Positions 17,143 to 26,370 of a stretch of DNA of 60,996 nucleotides are shown piece by piece. The translations under genes and the position numbers were made by a program. How positions within the stretch are numbered: position 1 is the first letter of the stretch; each line of letters opens with the position of its first letter. Where the stretch lies: the NCBI GenBank assembly GCA_029557915.1, contig JAKQHS010000042.1, positions 1 through 60,996 on the forward strand, given 5' to 3'. The DNA is from Bacteroidota bacterium. GTDB lineage: Bacteria > Bacteroidota > Bacteroidia > Chitinophagales > Saprospiraceae. The notes beneath the pieces were generated by a model. The model was not told where the DNA came from. It was given only the letters and a program-made list of their open reading frames with translations, and made no database searches.

Positions 17143-17171
17143 GGCGCCCTTTTTCCGTTTTGAAGGATTGT

Positions 17172-17738
17172 TCAGGCCTCCCGGGGTTTCCATTTGATAT
17201 TGCACCCTCCGCTGGGATATTGTTTATCCGTCACCGGCTCGTGGTTTAAGACGGCATCCAGGGCCTTGCGTAAATCTGTCCCCGTAAGAGGAACATCATT
17301 TTTGGGTCGCGATCCGTCAAGCCGTCCCCGGTAAACCAGTTTCAGCTCGTCGTCAAACAAATAAAAATCCGGAGTGCATGCCGCGTCATAGGTCCGGGCA
17401 ACCTCCTGGGATTCATCATAAAGGTAAGGGAATGGATATCCCTGTTCGGCGGCAGTGATCTTCATTTGATCCGGACCATCTGCCGGGTATTTTTGGGCAT
17501 CGTTGGAACTGATGGCGATAAATGAAACTCCCCTGGGAATATACTCCTTCGCAATGCGGACGATTTCCGGATTCACATGTTTTACATAAGGGCAATGATT
17601 GCATATAAACATGATGAGGGTAGCCCGGCCGGATTTAAGTTCATCCAGGGAAAAGGATTTCCCGCTGATCACATCGGGTAAATAAAATTCGGGGGCCCTG
17701 GTGCCCAGGGGGAGCATGGTGGATTCGGTGTAGGACAT
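17172..17738 (-). CDS. Thioredoxin-fold (AhpC/TSA-like) protein
   Basis: From ATG 17738 the product is 188 residues. The frame extends to a TTG at 17771, but the promoter box TAATTTTG (17776-17769, minus strand) overlaps that part, so the later start is better. The redoxin fold begins LGTRAPEFYLPDV. The active-site region is FICNHCPYVKHV, with one cysteine where thioredoxins have CxxC; the second position is Tyr. A further Cys lies in YDAACTPDFYLFD and another in SGGCNIKWK near the end. It is probably a cytoplasmic thiol peroxidase or reductase-like protein common in Bacteroidota. Confidence 0.85.
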   Translation of the reverse strand: MSYTESTMLPLGTRAPEFYLPDVISGKSFSLDELKSGRATLIMFICNHCPYVKHVNPEIVRIAKEYIPRGVSFIAISSNDAQKYPADGPDQMKITAAEQGYPFPYLYDESQEVARTYDAACTPDFYLFDDELKLVYRGRLDGSRPKNDVPLTGTDLRKALDAVLNHEPVTDKQYPSGGCNIKWKPREA

Positions 17739-17768
17739 CTGTCGCTTAGAATGGGATAAATTAAAAAA

Positions 17769-17776
17769 CAAAATTA
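17769..17776 (-). promoter_or_regulatory. Promoter -7 box TAATTTTG for the thioredoxin-fold gene
   Basis: The minus strand reads TAATTTTG, an exact TAnnTTTG match, 30 bases before ATG 17738. It decides the start choice for that gene. No TTG -33 element is obvious. Confidence 0.45.
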
Positions 17777-17820
17777 ATGACTAATTTGACCCGGGTTGAA
17801 ATGAAAATACTTCTTCTGCA

Positions 17821-18270
17821 ATGATCACCCTCATGCGGACCACCCCCGGTCATCCCGAATTCAGAAGATTGGTGCACCAGCTGGATGAAACCTTAAAGGA
17901 ACTCGATGGAGAAGACCATGTGATTTATGCTCCGTTGAACCAAATCCATGTGCTTAAACATGCCGTTCTGGCAATGGAAGGCGATGAAGCCTTGGCATGC
18001 GGGGCGTTTAAACATTATTCCAGGGAACTGGCTGAAATCAAAAGAATGTTTGTGGTTTCTTCAAAACGGGGAGAGGGATTGGGAGCGCTGGTGCTGAATG
18101 AACTGGAGTCCTGGGCCAAAGAACTCGGCCATTCGGCCTGCATCCTGGAAACCGGCCGGAACAATCCTATCGCCATCCGCTTGTATCTGAAATCCGGTTA
18201 TGAAGAAATTCCCAATTACGGACCTTATGAGAAACTGATGTCCAGTATTTGTATGAGAAAAAACCTTTGA
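17821..18270 (+). CDS. GNAT family N-acetyltransferase
   Basis: The 149-residue protein has the GNAT fold. The acetyl-CoA loop is RMFVVSSKRGEGLGALVLNELESWA (residues about 76-100, [RQ]xxGx[GA]-type), followed by CILETGRNNPIAIRLYLKSGYEEI, the usual motif B with the LY-x-K-x-GY ending. It acetylates an unknown small molecule or protein amine in the cytoplasm. It is divergent from the thioredoxin-like gene and convergent with the cupin gene, so it is probably monocistronic. Confidence 0.88.
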   Translation: MITLMRTTPGHPEFRRLVHQLDETLKELDGEDHVIYAPLNQIHVLKHAVLAMEGDEALACGAFKHYSRELAEIKRMFVVSSKRGEGLGALVLNELESWAKELGHSACILETGRNNPIAIRLYLKSGYEEIPNYGPYEKLMSSICMRKNL

Positions 18271-18279
18271 AATTCAGCA

Positions 18280-18600
18280 CTAACCTTTCTCTCCCCCCAC
18301 CGGACCGTAAAAGATCACCCAGGTGGAAAAATCATCGGTAAAATCCATAAACCGGTGCTCCTGCCCAGCCGGCACAAACAGGAAGTCATGAGGGCCAAAC
18401 AAAACTTCCTGGTCGCCGTTAATAAAACGACCCTGACCTGAAATAATAATATAAACCTCATCGCGGTCATGGGGTTTTTGATGATCTTCCTTTACCGGCT
18501 TATAGATTTCCACCCTCAGGCTGCCATGTTCAAACAAGGATTCAAACAAGCCGCCCGTACCGGATAATCTGCTTTGAGCCGTCTCTAAGGAAATATGCAT
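18280..18600 (-). CDS. Small cupin-domain protein
   Basis: The 106-residue product is a single cupin barrel. The first motif is KPHDRDEVYIIISGQGRF, giving His and Glu metal ligands, and the second motif is PHDFLFVPAGQEHRFMDF with a His. Such proteins act as isomerases, dioxygenases or small-molecule binders; the sequence does not say which. There is no signal peptide. It ends 9 bases from the stop codon of the convergent GNAT gene. Confidence 0.85.
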   Translation of the reverse strand: MHISLETAQSRLSGTGGLFESLFEHGSLRVEIYKPVKEDHQKPHDRDEVYIIISGQGRFINGDQEVLFGPHDFLFVPAGQEHRFMDFTDDFSTWVIFYGPVGGEKG

Positions 18601-18670
18601 GGTTTGATCAACATTAATTCATCTTTTCAATCCCAACGAACGTTTTTTGTCTGCATCCGTAAAAATATTT

Positions 18671-18684
18671 TGAAACCGATTACA
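18671..18684. promoter_or_regulatory. LacI-family operator-like site
   Basis: TGAAACCGATTACA matches the LacI-family consensus TGNAANCGNTTNCA at every fixed position. It lies 45 bases upstream of the first Gfo/Idh/MocA oxidoreductase gene, next to a promoter-like TTAATTTTAG. This suggests sugar-responsive control by a LacI-type regulator encoded elsewhere. Confidence 0.55.
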
Positions 18685-18728
18685 TTTTACGTCTTATTCC
18701 TTAATTTTAGCATGAAATACCGGATAAA

Positions 18729-20102
18729 ATGACAAAAAAATTCAGATCAGGAAGAAGGCAATTTATCAAACAGGGCCTTCAGACCTCTTTCGCCCTCAGC
18801 CTCCCCACGATTGTTCCCGCAAGGGTATTTGGCCGTTTTGCGCCCAGCAACCGCATTACCGTCGGCGCCATTGGCAACGGCCGGATCTCCCGCACCCACG
18901 ATATGCCCGGGGTCTGGAGGCAGGACTATGCGCAGATCATCGCGGTATGTGACCTGGACACCCACCGTGCACAGGACGGTAAGAAACTGGTCAACGAATA
19001 TTATTCCAAAAAATACGGAAAACCCTACGACGGGGTTACGGCTCACTATCATTACGAAGAGTTGCTGCAAAACAAGGACATCGATGCCGTCCTCATCAGC
19101 ACGCCGGACCATTGGCATGCGCGCATTGCGATGGATGCCGCCAAAGCCGGGAAACACATCTACATGCAAAAACCGGCATCCCTGACCATCTCGGAAGGGC
19201 GCAAGGTCAGTGATGCGGTCCAAAAAAGCGGGGTTGTTTTCCAGATCGGCAGTCAACAACGGTCCTCCACCCAGTTTCGTTATGCGGCTGAATTGGTTCG
19301 CAATGGAAGGATAGGCCAGTTGAAAACCGTTTCGGTCGGTTTGCCCGGGGATCCTTCCGGGGACATGGAGCCCGAAATGCCCGTCCCCCAAAATTTAAAC
19401 TACGAGATGTGGCTGGGCAGCACCCCCGAGGTATATTATACCGAAAAAAGGGTTCATCCCCAAAATGGTTATGATCGTCCGGGCTGGCTTCGCTGTGAAC
19501 AATTCGGGGCAGGCATGATCACCGGCTGGGGCTCCCATCATATCGACTCGGCACACTGGGGTATGGGCACTGAGCGCACCGGCCCGATTGAAATCTGGGG
19601 CCATGCCGAATTTCCGAAATCCGGCCTGTGGGACGTACATGGTATTTTTCGCACCGAGGCCCGTTATGCCAACGGGGTGCACATGATCGTCAGCAATGAA
19701 CTGCCCAACGGGGTCAAATTTGAAGGCACGGAAGGCTGGATTTTTGTAACCCGCGGCAATTACCGCGCCACCGCTTCCGATCCCGTGGTCAATGCGGACG
19801 GCACCAAACCCCTGGATGCCAGCGACCCCAAGATCCTGACTTCGGAAATCGGCCCCAATGAATTTCATTTTATAGTCAGCAGCAACCATCACGCCAACTG
19901 GCTTGAGGCCATACGGGATAAAAAACAGCCCATAGCGCCGGTGGAAGAAGCCCACCGCTCCTGTTCAGCCTGCCTCCTTCACCACATCGCCATGAAACTC
20001 GACCGGAAGGTCCATTGGGATCCGGTTAAGGAAGACTTCGTCAATGATCCCCAGGCCTCCGCCCTGCTCTCCAGGCCGCAGCGGAAACCTTATGGTATTT
20101 AG
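18729..20102 (+). CDS. Gfo/Idh/MocA oxidoreductase with Tat signal
   Basis: The 457-residue protein starts with a twin-arginine signal (GRRQFIKQGLQTSFALSLPTIV), so it is exported folded with its cofactor. The Rossmann part reads ITVGAIGNGRISRTHD and AQIIAVCDLD. The conserved family motif appears as MQKPASLTISEGRKV (usual EKP is QKP here), and the C-terminal half has GWGSHHIDSAHWGMG. Exported relatives act on sugars or sugar acids, for example glycoside oxidation. A LacI-type operator just upstream supports carbohydrate control. It is followed at a 21-base gap by a small gene and then by a second family member. Confidence 0.88.
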   Translation: MTKKFRSGRRQFIKQGLQTSFALSLPTIVPARVFGRFAPSNRITVGAIGNGRISRTHDMPGVWRQDYAQIIAVCDLDTHRAQDGKKLVNEYYSKKYGKPYDGVTAHYHYEELLQNKDIDAVLISTPDHWHARIAMDAAKAGKHIYMQKPASLTISEGRKVSDAVQKSGVVFQIGSQQRSSTQFRYAAELVRNGRIGQLKTVSVGLPGDPSGDMEPEMPVPQNLNYEMWLGSTPEVYYTEKRVHPQNGYDRPGWLRCEQFGAGMITGWGSHHIDSAHWGMGTERTGPIEIWGHAEFPKSGLWDVHGIFRTEARYANGVHMIVSNELPNGVKFEGTEGWIFVTRGNYRATASDPVVNADGTKPLDASDPKILTSEIGPNEFHFIVSSNHHANWLEAIRDKKQPIAPVEEAHRSCSACLLHHIAMKLDRKVHWDPVKEDFVNDPQASALLSRPQRKPYGI

Positions 20103-20123
20103 GAATCAGGGATTGCAGCAAGG

Positions 20124-20552
20124 GTGAACAGCCTTGGGATTTTATCTTTTTCAGAAACGGCGGCTGGATTCATTGACCATAGCCTGGATAAAAGCCGGTG
20201 GACCCATGAAGCCCATATCACTACGGCCATTTGGTTCCTGTTGAACTATGAAAAACAAGAGGCCCTCTGCCGGCTCCGCTCGGGCATCATTTCATACAAC
20301 CTTGCGACCGGAGGGGAAAACACGGGATCAAGCGGATACCATGAAACCATCACCGTCTTTTGGTGGACCCTGCTGGAAAGGTTTGTGCAGGCAAATCCGG
20401 GCAAAGACTATGATCAATTGTGCCGAGCCTTTTTAAATTCCCGGTATGCCCATCGCGAAACACCCTTTGAATTTTATTCCAGGGAAAAGTTGTTGTCCGC
20501 CCGGGCCCGGGCCTATTATCTTGCACCGGATATTAAAGAAATCCATCTCTGA
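20124..20552 (+). CDS. Conserved hypothetical protein, histidine-rich motifs
   Basis: The 142-residue product begins with GTG at 20124 and has no signal peptide. I do not recognise the family. It is rich in aromatic residues and has well-spaced His/Glu: RWTHEAHITTAIWFLL, GSSGYHETITVFWWTLLERF and SRYAHRETPFEFYSREKLLSARAR. These could bind a metal or form a four-helix bundle. The stop overlaps the start of the downstream oxidoreductase-like lipoprotein gene by one base, so translation is coupled and a role in the same sugar operon is inferred. Confidence 0.7.
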   Translation: MNSLGILSFSETAAGFIDHSLDKSRWTHEAHITTAIWFLLNYEKQEALCRLRSGIISYNLATGGENTGSSGYHETITVFWWTLLERFVQANPGKDYDQLCRAFLNSRYAHRETPFEFYSREKLLSARARAYYLAPDIKEIHL

Positions 20553-21925
20553 TGAAAAATAACCTTTTCCTGCTGTGCTGCAGTTTTATCTTTATGCATT
20601 GCTCAGCGCCGATGCCGGTAAACCCCAACCCTTACCAGATCATAACCCTTGATCCCGGACATTTTCATGCGGCCCTGGTTCAGAAATCCATGTACCCCGG
20701 GGTGGATTCCACCGTCCGGGTCTATGCACCCGGGGGACCGGACCTGGATATGCATTTGCAAAGGATAAAAAATTACAACGAAAGAAAAGACCAGCCTACC
20801 CGGTGGAATGAAGTGGTTTACACGGGACCGGATTTTTTTGAACGAATGATCGCGGACAAAAAAGGCAACCTGGTGGTTTTATCCGGCAACAACAGGCTCA
20901 AACCGGATTATATCCTGGGTTCCCTGGAGGCCGGGATGCATGTCCTGGCAGATAAACCCATGATCATTCAATATGAGGATTTTGAAAAACTGAAAACGGC
21001 CTTTGAACTGGCTAAACAGAAAAATATATTGCTCTATGATATCATGACGGAGCGGGATGAGGTTTCAACATTGATGCAACGCACGCTTTCCATGAATAAG
21101 GACCTGTTCGGAGAACTGGAAAAAGGCAGCCTGGAACAACCGGCGATCACCAAAGAGAGTGTACATCATTTGTACAAAACCGTCTCCGGCAATGTCCTGG
21201 TCCGGCCAAGCTGGTTTCTCGATGTCCGGCAACAGGGAGAAGGACTGGTGGACGTGATGACGCACCTGGTGGACCTCGTTCAGTGGGAATGTTTCCCGGA
21301 CCAGATCATTGATACCCAGGATATCCGCATTCTGAAAGCAAGGCGGTGGACTACCGACCTGAACCTTGAAAAATTCACCGCCATTACCCAATCTCCGGCT
21401 TTCCCGGATTTTCTTCACCAGGACCTTGTACAGGATACCCTGCTCAAAGTGTATTGCAATGGAGAAATCAACTACACCATAAAGGGGATCCATGCCAAAA
21501 CTTCCGTGATCTGGAATTATAAGGCGCCGGAAGGCAGCGGGGATACCCACTATTCCATCATGAGGGGCACCAAAAGCGACCTCATCATCCGGCAAGGGGC
21601 AAATGAAAATTATCAGCCCACCTTGTATCTGGAACCGAGAAGAAAAGGGGATACCAGCATTGCCCTTGCATTAAAGGAGCAAATTAAGAATCTTGATTTC
21701 GATGGGCTTGGTATTCAATTTATTCCTACTGAACACGGATGGAGGGTTTCCTTTCCGGCCAACATGCTGGAGGGTCACGAAGCCCATTTTGCACGGGTCA
21801 TGGAAAAATTCCTTTCTTACCTGAAAGATAAGAATATGCCCGCCTGGGAAGTGCCCAATATGCTGGCCAAATATTATACGACAACAAAAGCCCTGGAATG
21901 GGCCATGAAGGACAATGGGCTGTAG
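20552..21925 (+). CDS. Gfo/Idh/MocA-like lipoprotein
   Basis: The 457-residue protein has a lipobox ending at Cys17 (FIFMHC). The fold resembles the Gfo/Idh/MocA group with the Bacteroidota-specific C-terminal domain: ITLDPGHFHAALVQ, NLVVLSGNNRLKPDYILGSLEAGMHVLADKPMII (with the D/EKP motif as DKP), and GEGLVDVMTHLVDLVQW for the catalytic region. Members are annotated as putative oxidoreductases acting on carbohydrates. It forms an operon with the hypothetical gene and the Tat-exported oxidoreductase, which suggests two exported enzymes working on one sugar substrate. Confidence 0.85.
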   Translation: MKNNLFLLCCSFIFMHCSAPMPVNPNPYQIITLDPGHFHAALVQKSMYPGVDSTVRVYAPGGPDLDMHLQRIKNYNERKDQPTRWNEVVYTGPDFFERMIADKKGNLVVLSGNNRLKPDYILGSLEAGMHVLADKPMIIQYEDFEKLKTAFELAKQKNILLYDIMTERDEVSTLMQRTLSMNKDLFGELEKGSLEQPAITKESVHHLYKTVSGNVLVRPSWFLDVRQQGEGLVDVMTHLVDLVQWECFPDQIIDTQDIRILKARRWTTDLNLEKFTAITQSPAFPDFLHQDLVQDTLLKVYCNGEINYTIKGIHAKTSVIWNYKAPEGSGDTHYSIMRGTKSDLIIRQGANENYQPTLYLEPRRKGDTSIALALKEQIKNLDFDGLGIQFIPTEHGWRVSFPANMLEGHEAHFARVMEKFLSYLKDKNMPAWEVPNMLAKYYTTTKALEWAMKDNGL

Positions 21926-21973
21926 TGGGAAAAGCAGCCCCTTAATTCCTTAATTATTAATTCTTAATTGTAA

Positions 21974-23539
21974 TTATGAAGTCAACCTCCCTTTAAGCCC
22001 TGCTCTGTTGTCCTTGTTATTCGGATTTTTTTCCGACATGCTATACAGGAAATTTACATGGATTTCATGTTCCTGATCAGATCCCAGGGTCAAAAGGTCC
22101 CCATGAATGCCTTCGGTATACTTCAACCTGATTTTTAAACTGCCATTCGGAATGCATCCAGCGGTGGCGGCTACCCTGGACCCGATGGGCGCCTGATTGG
22201 GATTGTTGAATGGATTTTGTATCCGGTGGTCATTGACCTGCCATTGATTCCAGGCAAAAGGGATTTCCACTTTGCCGCGGCTCCCATCCAGCAGGATATG
22301 CCCGCCTTTGTTGCCAGCGTTGACCTTTATCGATTTCCAGGACCAGGGATTTTCTGCAAGTTGTATTTCTTTGCCGTTGATCCGGTTTACCAGGGGGCTT
22401 CCATTGGAACCCAGTTGGGAAGTGAGGGAAAGGCTATTGCTCAAGGCGCTCAATTCCTCGTATTTGGATTTATTCTCAGCCAAGGCCTCCGCTTTCATCC
22501 CGGGCAGCAGGTGATCCCACATCAAGGTCATTTGTTTCTGCATGTCCGAGCTTTCCGAATTGAGGGCGATCACCGCATCATATTGCGGCATGACTACGCA
22601 ATATTGTCCAAAAGCGCCATCGCCCCGGTAAAATCCGGGTTTACAGCGCCAGAATTGATAACCATAACCCTGGGACCAGTCCCCATCGCCGGGATTGGAA
22701 GCTATATGAGAACTGGTGGCTTCATCCACCCATGCCTCCCCCAGCAGTGCTTTGCCTTCCCATTTGCCTTTCTGTAAATAGAATTGGCCAAAACGGGCGA
22801 TATCGTCTGCGGTAACCCGGAGACCGTAACCGCCGGTATTTATGCCTTCGGGGCTCACTTCCCAATCGGATTGAGTGATCCCCAGCGGCCGGTAAAGCCT
22901 GGGACCCAGGTATTCCTGAAGGCTTTGTCCGGTAACCCTGGAAATAATGGCGCTGCAGATATAAGTCGCCCCCGTATTATAAAGAAAATGGGTGCCGGGT
23001 TCTTTTTCAACGGGACAAGCCAGGAAAGATTTGATCCAGGAAACGCCCTGCGCGGCCCGCATGACCGGGATGGTATCCTTGATATGGCCCGTGGACATGT
23101 TCAACGCATGGCGGACTTCCATCCTGGACAGGTTTTCAGAAACCGTTTCAGGCAGGTGTTCAGGGAAAAAAGAAATTACCTTGTCGGTGAGCCTGATCTT
23201 TCCTTCCTGTACGGCAAAACCGATGGCGGTGCTGGTAAAACTCTTGCTCAGGGAATACAGGGTGTGTACCTGGTTGCGCTCGAAGGGTTTCCAATAGGCC
23301 TCGGCAATGACTTTGCCATGCCTCATCAGGATAAAACCATGATGCTCCACTCCGCTTTTATCAGCCTCCGTAAGATATTGGATGATCGATTCGGAAAGGA
23401 CCCCTGTACTTTCAGGCGTGGCCCTCGGTAAGTCCGGAACCGGATTCATGGATAAAAAAGAAAACGCGGGAGGGAACAGGGACCCTGCGGAAAGAAGGGA
23501 TCCGTATTGTAAAAACTGCCTGCGGCCAAGGTCCATCAT
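21974..23539 (-). CDS. Serine hydrolase of the beta-lactamase family
   Basis: The 521-residue protein has a Tat-like signal (GRRQFLQYGSLLSAGSLF). The serine hydrolase signature SxxK is SLSKSFTST and the YxN-like motif is FLYNTGATYICSA. The catalytic domain spans about 40-350 and is followed by a C-terminal domain of about 150 residues (SLKIRLKYTEGIHGDLL). Relatives include esterases, D-aminopeptidases and penicillin-binding-protein-like enzymes. It is probably periplasmic. It converges with the oxidoreductase operon across an A/T-rich spacer with repeated TTAAT strings. Confidence 0.85.
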   Translation of the reverse strand: MMDLGRRQFLQYGSLLSAGSLFPPAFSFLSMNPVPDLPRATPESTGVLSESIIQYLTEADKSGVEHHGFILMRHGKVIAEAYWKPFERNQVHTLYSLSKSFTSTAIGFAVQEGKIRLTDKVISFFPEHLPETVSENLSRMEVRHALNMSTGHIKDTIPVMRAAQGVSWIKSFLACPVEKEPGTHFLYNTGATYICSAIISRVTGQSLQEYLGPRLYRPLGITQSDWEVSPEGINTGGYGLRVTADDIARFGQFYLQKGKWEGKALLGEAWVDEATSSHIASNPGDGDWSQGYGYQFWRCKPGFYRGDGAFGQYCVVMPQYDAVIALNSESSDMQKQMTLMWDHLLPGMKAEALAENKSKYEELSALSNSLSLTSQLGSNGSPLVNRINGKEIQLAENPWSWKSIKVNAGNKGGHILLDGSRGKVEIPFAWNQWQVNDHRIQNPFNNPNQAPIGSRVAATAGCIPNGSLKIRLKYTEGIHGDLLTLGSDQEHEIHVNFLYSMSEKNPNNKDNRAGLKGRLTS

Positions 23540-23691
23540 CCGTATTGTTTTTTATGAAATGGTAAATTATATATTGCTGCGGATACTTTGTTGGTCTAAG
23601 CTTTCCTATTTTGCGCCGACTGTTAGAAAAACGGATTGAATAAAACAATTTTATCTTCGATTGTTCATTTTCTTTAAGAGTTAACCTGTTC

Positions 23692-25038
23692 ATGAAAAGA
23701 ATTGTCCTGCTCCTGTTTGTCCTTGAAACCACCTTTAACCTTTTTGGCCAATCGACGCCCGTCGTCTCCGGTCCCATGCTTGGTCCGGTGGAGCTTAGAG
23801 ATGCCCTGATCTGGCTGGAAGTGAGCCCTTCGGTCCGCACGGTTTCCCTTCAATACCGCAAAACCGGTACCGGTGTTTATAAAACCAAGGCCTACCGCGG
23901 CCCATTGGGGAATGAATTCAATCCCATTCAAATCCAGGTCGGCGGACTCGATTTGAATACGGAATACGAATACCGCTTTAACCTCGACGGCAAGCCTTCG
24001 GCTGCATCCGGTAAATTCAGGACCAAGGACCTATGGCAATGGCGCAAGCCGGCTCCTGATTTTTCTTTCCTCACCGGAAGCTGCGCCTATGTCAATGAGC
24101 CGGCCTTTGACCGGCCGGGCAGGCCCTATGGCGGCGATTCTACCATATTCGAAACCATGGCCCGGGAACAGGCCGTTTTCATGCTGTGGACCGGAGATAC
24201 CTGGTACACCCGCGAAGTGGATTATTACAGTAAATGGGGCCTTTGGTACCGCGCCCACCACGACCGGGCGGTACCGGTGCTTCAGCCGTTTTTGAAAGCC
24301 ATGCCGCATTGGGCCAGCTGGGACGATCACGATTACGGACCCAACGATATCGGATCGAATTATATCCTGAAGGAAGAAAGCCGGAAGGTGTTTATGCATT
24401 ATTTCTGCAATCCTTCTTATGGGGAAAACAACCAGGGCATTTACACCATGAACAGTTGGGGGGACGTGGATATTTTCCTCCTGGACGACCGCTGGTGGAG
24501 AAGCGCGGACCAGCTCCCAGATTCCATCCATGGACGGCCCAATCCGGATAAAATAGTGATTGGGTCCCAGCAGATGAACTGGCTCAAAAACAGCCTGGTC
24601 TATAGTCAGGCCACTTTTAAAATCATTGTTTTGGGCAGCCAGGTTCTCAACCCGGTGTCGGCTTTTGACAAATTCCTTGATTTTCCCGTGGAATACCAGG
24701 AGCTGATGGATTTTCTCATGCAGCATAAAATAGACGGGGTGCTTTTTCTTTCCGGGGACCGTCATCATTCCGAAATCATTCGCGTGGAACGGCCCGGAGC
24801 TTACCCCTTGTATGATATCACCGTATCTCCTTTGACTTCGGGGACCCATCGTTTTGCTCCGAATGAGCAGAACAATCCCTACCGGGTCCTCGGGGTGGAT
24901 CAAAAACAGAATTATGGCCGGTTTACGATTTCAGGCCCGCGCCATGAGCGGGTGATGAAAGTGGAACTCCTGGGCGTGAAAGGGGATCTTCTGGCCGACT
25001 GGCAAGTCCATGAAAAGGAACTTAAATTCCAAAAATAA
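23692..25038 (+). CDS. PhoD-like alkaline phosphatase family protein
   Basis: The 448-residue protein has a signal peptide ending NLFGQ, an N-terminal fibronectin-like domain (residues about 22-105) and a metallophosphatase domain. Metal-binding strings are FLTGSCAYVNE, FMLWTGDTWYTREVD, WASWDDHDYGPND and LFLSGDRHHSEI, the usual PhoD set. It probably acts on phosphodiesters or phosphomonoesters in the periplasm. A near-consensus promoter box TATCTTCG is at 23652-23659. It is transcribed away from the serine hydrolase gene and stands alone. Confidence 0.87.
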   Translation: MKRIVLLLFVLETTFNLFGQSTPVVSGPMLGPVELRDALIWLEVSPSVRTVSLQYRKTGTGVYKTKAYRGPLGNEFNPIQIQVGGLDLNTEYEYRFNLDGKPSAASGKFRTKDLWQWRKPAPDFSFLTGSCAYVNEPAFDRPGRPYGGDSTIFETMAREQAVFMLWTGDTWYTREVDYYSKWGLWYRAHHDRAVPVLQPFLKAMPHWASWDDHDYGPNDIGSNYILKEESRKVFMHYFCNPSYGENNQGIYTMNSWGDVDIFLLDDRWWRSADQLPDSIHGRPNPDKIVIGSQQMNWLKNSLVYSQATFKIIVLGSQVLNPVSAFDKFLDFPVEYQELMDFLMQHKIDGVLFLSGDRHHSEIIRVERPGAYPLYDITVSPLTSGTHRFAPNEQNNPYRVLGVDQKQNYGRFTISGPRHERVMKVELLGVKGDLLADWQVHEKELKFQK

Positions 25039-25125
25039 GCGCACAATTTTTTAAAGAACAAGGCTCAAAGCTCCTGCCGTTTTAATGATCTGACTGCAGG
25101 GGGATGCCGAAATTGAATTGATCCA

Positions 25126-26334
25126 ATGAAAAAAAAATGGTTACTCTATGCCTTTTTCTCTGCCCTGATCCATGTTTTTCAGGCCTGTGATAATAACCAG
25201 TTCCCTCCGGAAACCATAGAAGTGAGGGGCCTGTTTTCATTGACGGGCAACTGGTCCTCGCTGGGCATTGCTTCCCAGGCCGCCATTGATCTTGCGGCGG
25301 AGGATATCAATGATTACCTGGAAGACAGGAAATCCGGTTTTAAATTGTCGGTTTCCGTGGCCGATACCAAACTGGATACCGGGCTTGCAAAAACATTATT
25401 CACCTCAGCCCAAGAGGATAAAATGGGTTTTATCATCGGACCGCAGTCCAGTGCAGAACTTTCGGCCATCAAACCATTGAGCGATGCGGCGGAAATCATC
25501 GTGATCAGCCAAAGCAGCACAGCAGGTAGCCTGGCAATTGCCGGAGACGCTATTTTTCGTTTTTGCCCTTCGGACAAAATCGAGGGGGCGGCCATGGCGG
25601 CAACCATTGCCAAAAGGGGATTCAAGGGATTGGTCACTGTGGCCAGGGATGATGCCGGAAACAAGGGCCTGCAGACTTCAACCGGTGCGGCCTTTACAGA
25701 GAAGGGCGGACAGGTTGCCGCGATTCCACCCTATGCGGCCACGCTTACGGATTACCGTACCGTAGTAGCTTCGATAAAGGAAAAACTCGGTACGTTGCTT
25801 GCTGTGCATGGAATGGATAAAGTCGGAGTCTATCTGGCATCCTTTGATGAAGGAACTGAAATTTTCAGGCTTGCCGCGATGGACCCGGTTTTGAGCAATA
25901 TCAAATGGTTTGGAGGAGATGGCGCGGTGCTGAGCACGGTTTTTTTAAACGATGCGGAGGTGGCCGACTTTGCAATAAAAACCTCTTTTTTTGCCCCTTC
26001 CTTTGGATTGCCCGTGGCAAACGAAGCGGATTGGAAACCGGTTGCGGCCCGCATTAAGGCAAGGACCGGCACCGAACCCGACGCTTTTGCCATTGCGGCC
26101 TATGATGCCTTGTGGACCATAGCTTATACCATCGAAGCCAATCAGGGAACTACGAAAGGCTTTTCCAATTTAAAAAACCATTTTGTAGAACAGGCCAATA
26201 GCCGCAGCGGCATCATTGGTGCGAGGGCCCTGGATGAAGCGGGGGACCGGGCCAATGGAACCTATGACTATTTTGGTATTGCAAAGGAAGGCAACACCTA
26301 TGTCTGGAAACTCGTGGGAAAATCTACGGATTAA
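25126..26334 (+). CDS. Periplasmic binding protein type 1 lipoprotein
   Basis: The 402-residue lipoprotein (Cys21 after HVFQA) has the Leu/Ile/Val-binding-protein fold: GLFSLTGNWSSLGIASQAAIDLAAEDIN, GPQSSAELSAIKPLSDAAEIIVISQSST and AFAIAAYDALWTIAYTI. It should bind a small amino acid-like or amide ligand in the periplasm. No ABC permease or ATPase lies nearby, so it may feed a distant transporter or a sensor kinase. It is monocistronic as far as can be seen. Confidence 0.85.
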   Translation: MKKKWLLYAFFSALIHVFQACDNNQFPPETIEVRGLFSLTGNWSSLGIASQAAIDLAAEDINDYLEDRKSGFKLSVSVADTKLDTGLAKTLFTSAQEDKMGFIIGPQSSAELSAIKPLSDAAEIIVISQSSTAGSLAIAGDAIFRFCPSDKIEGAAMAATIAKRGFKGLVTVARDDAGNKGLQTSTGAAFTEKGGQVAAIPPYAATLTDYRTVVASIKEKLGTLLAVHGMDKVGVYLASFDEGTEIFRLAAMDPVLSNIKWFGGDGAVLSTVFLNDAEVADFAIKTSFFAPSFGLPVANEADWKPVAARIKARTGTEPDAFAIAAYDALWTIAYTIEANQGTTKGFSNLKNHFVEQANSRSGIIGARALDEAGDRANGTYDYFGIAKEGNTYVWKLVGKSTD

Positions 26335-26370
26335 GGCTAACTTTCTCTGCGGAATGACCCTGAAAAAATC

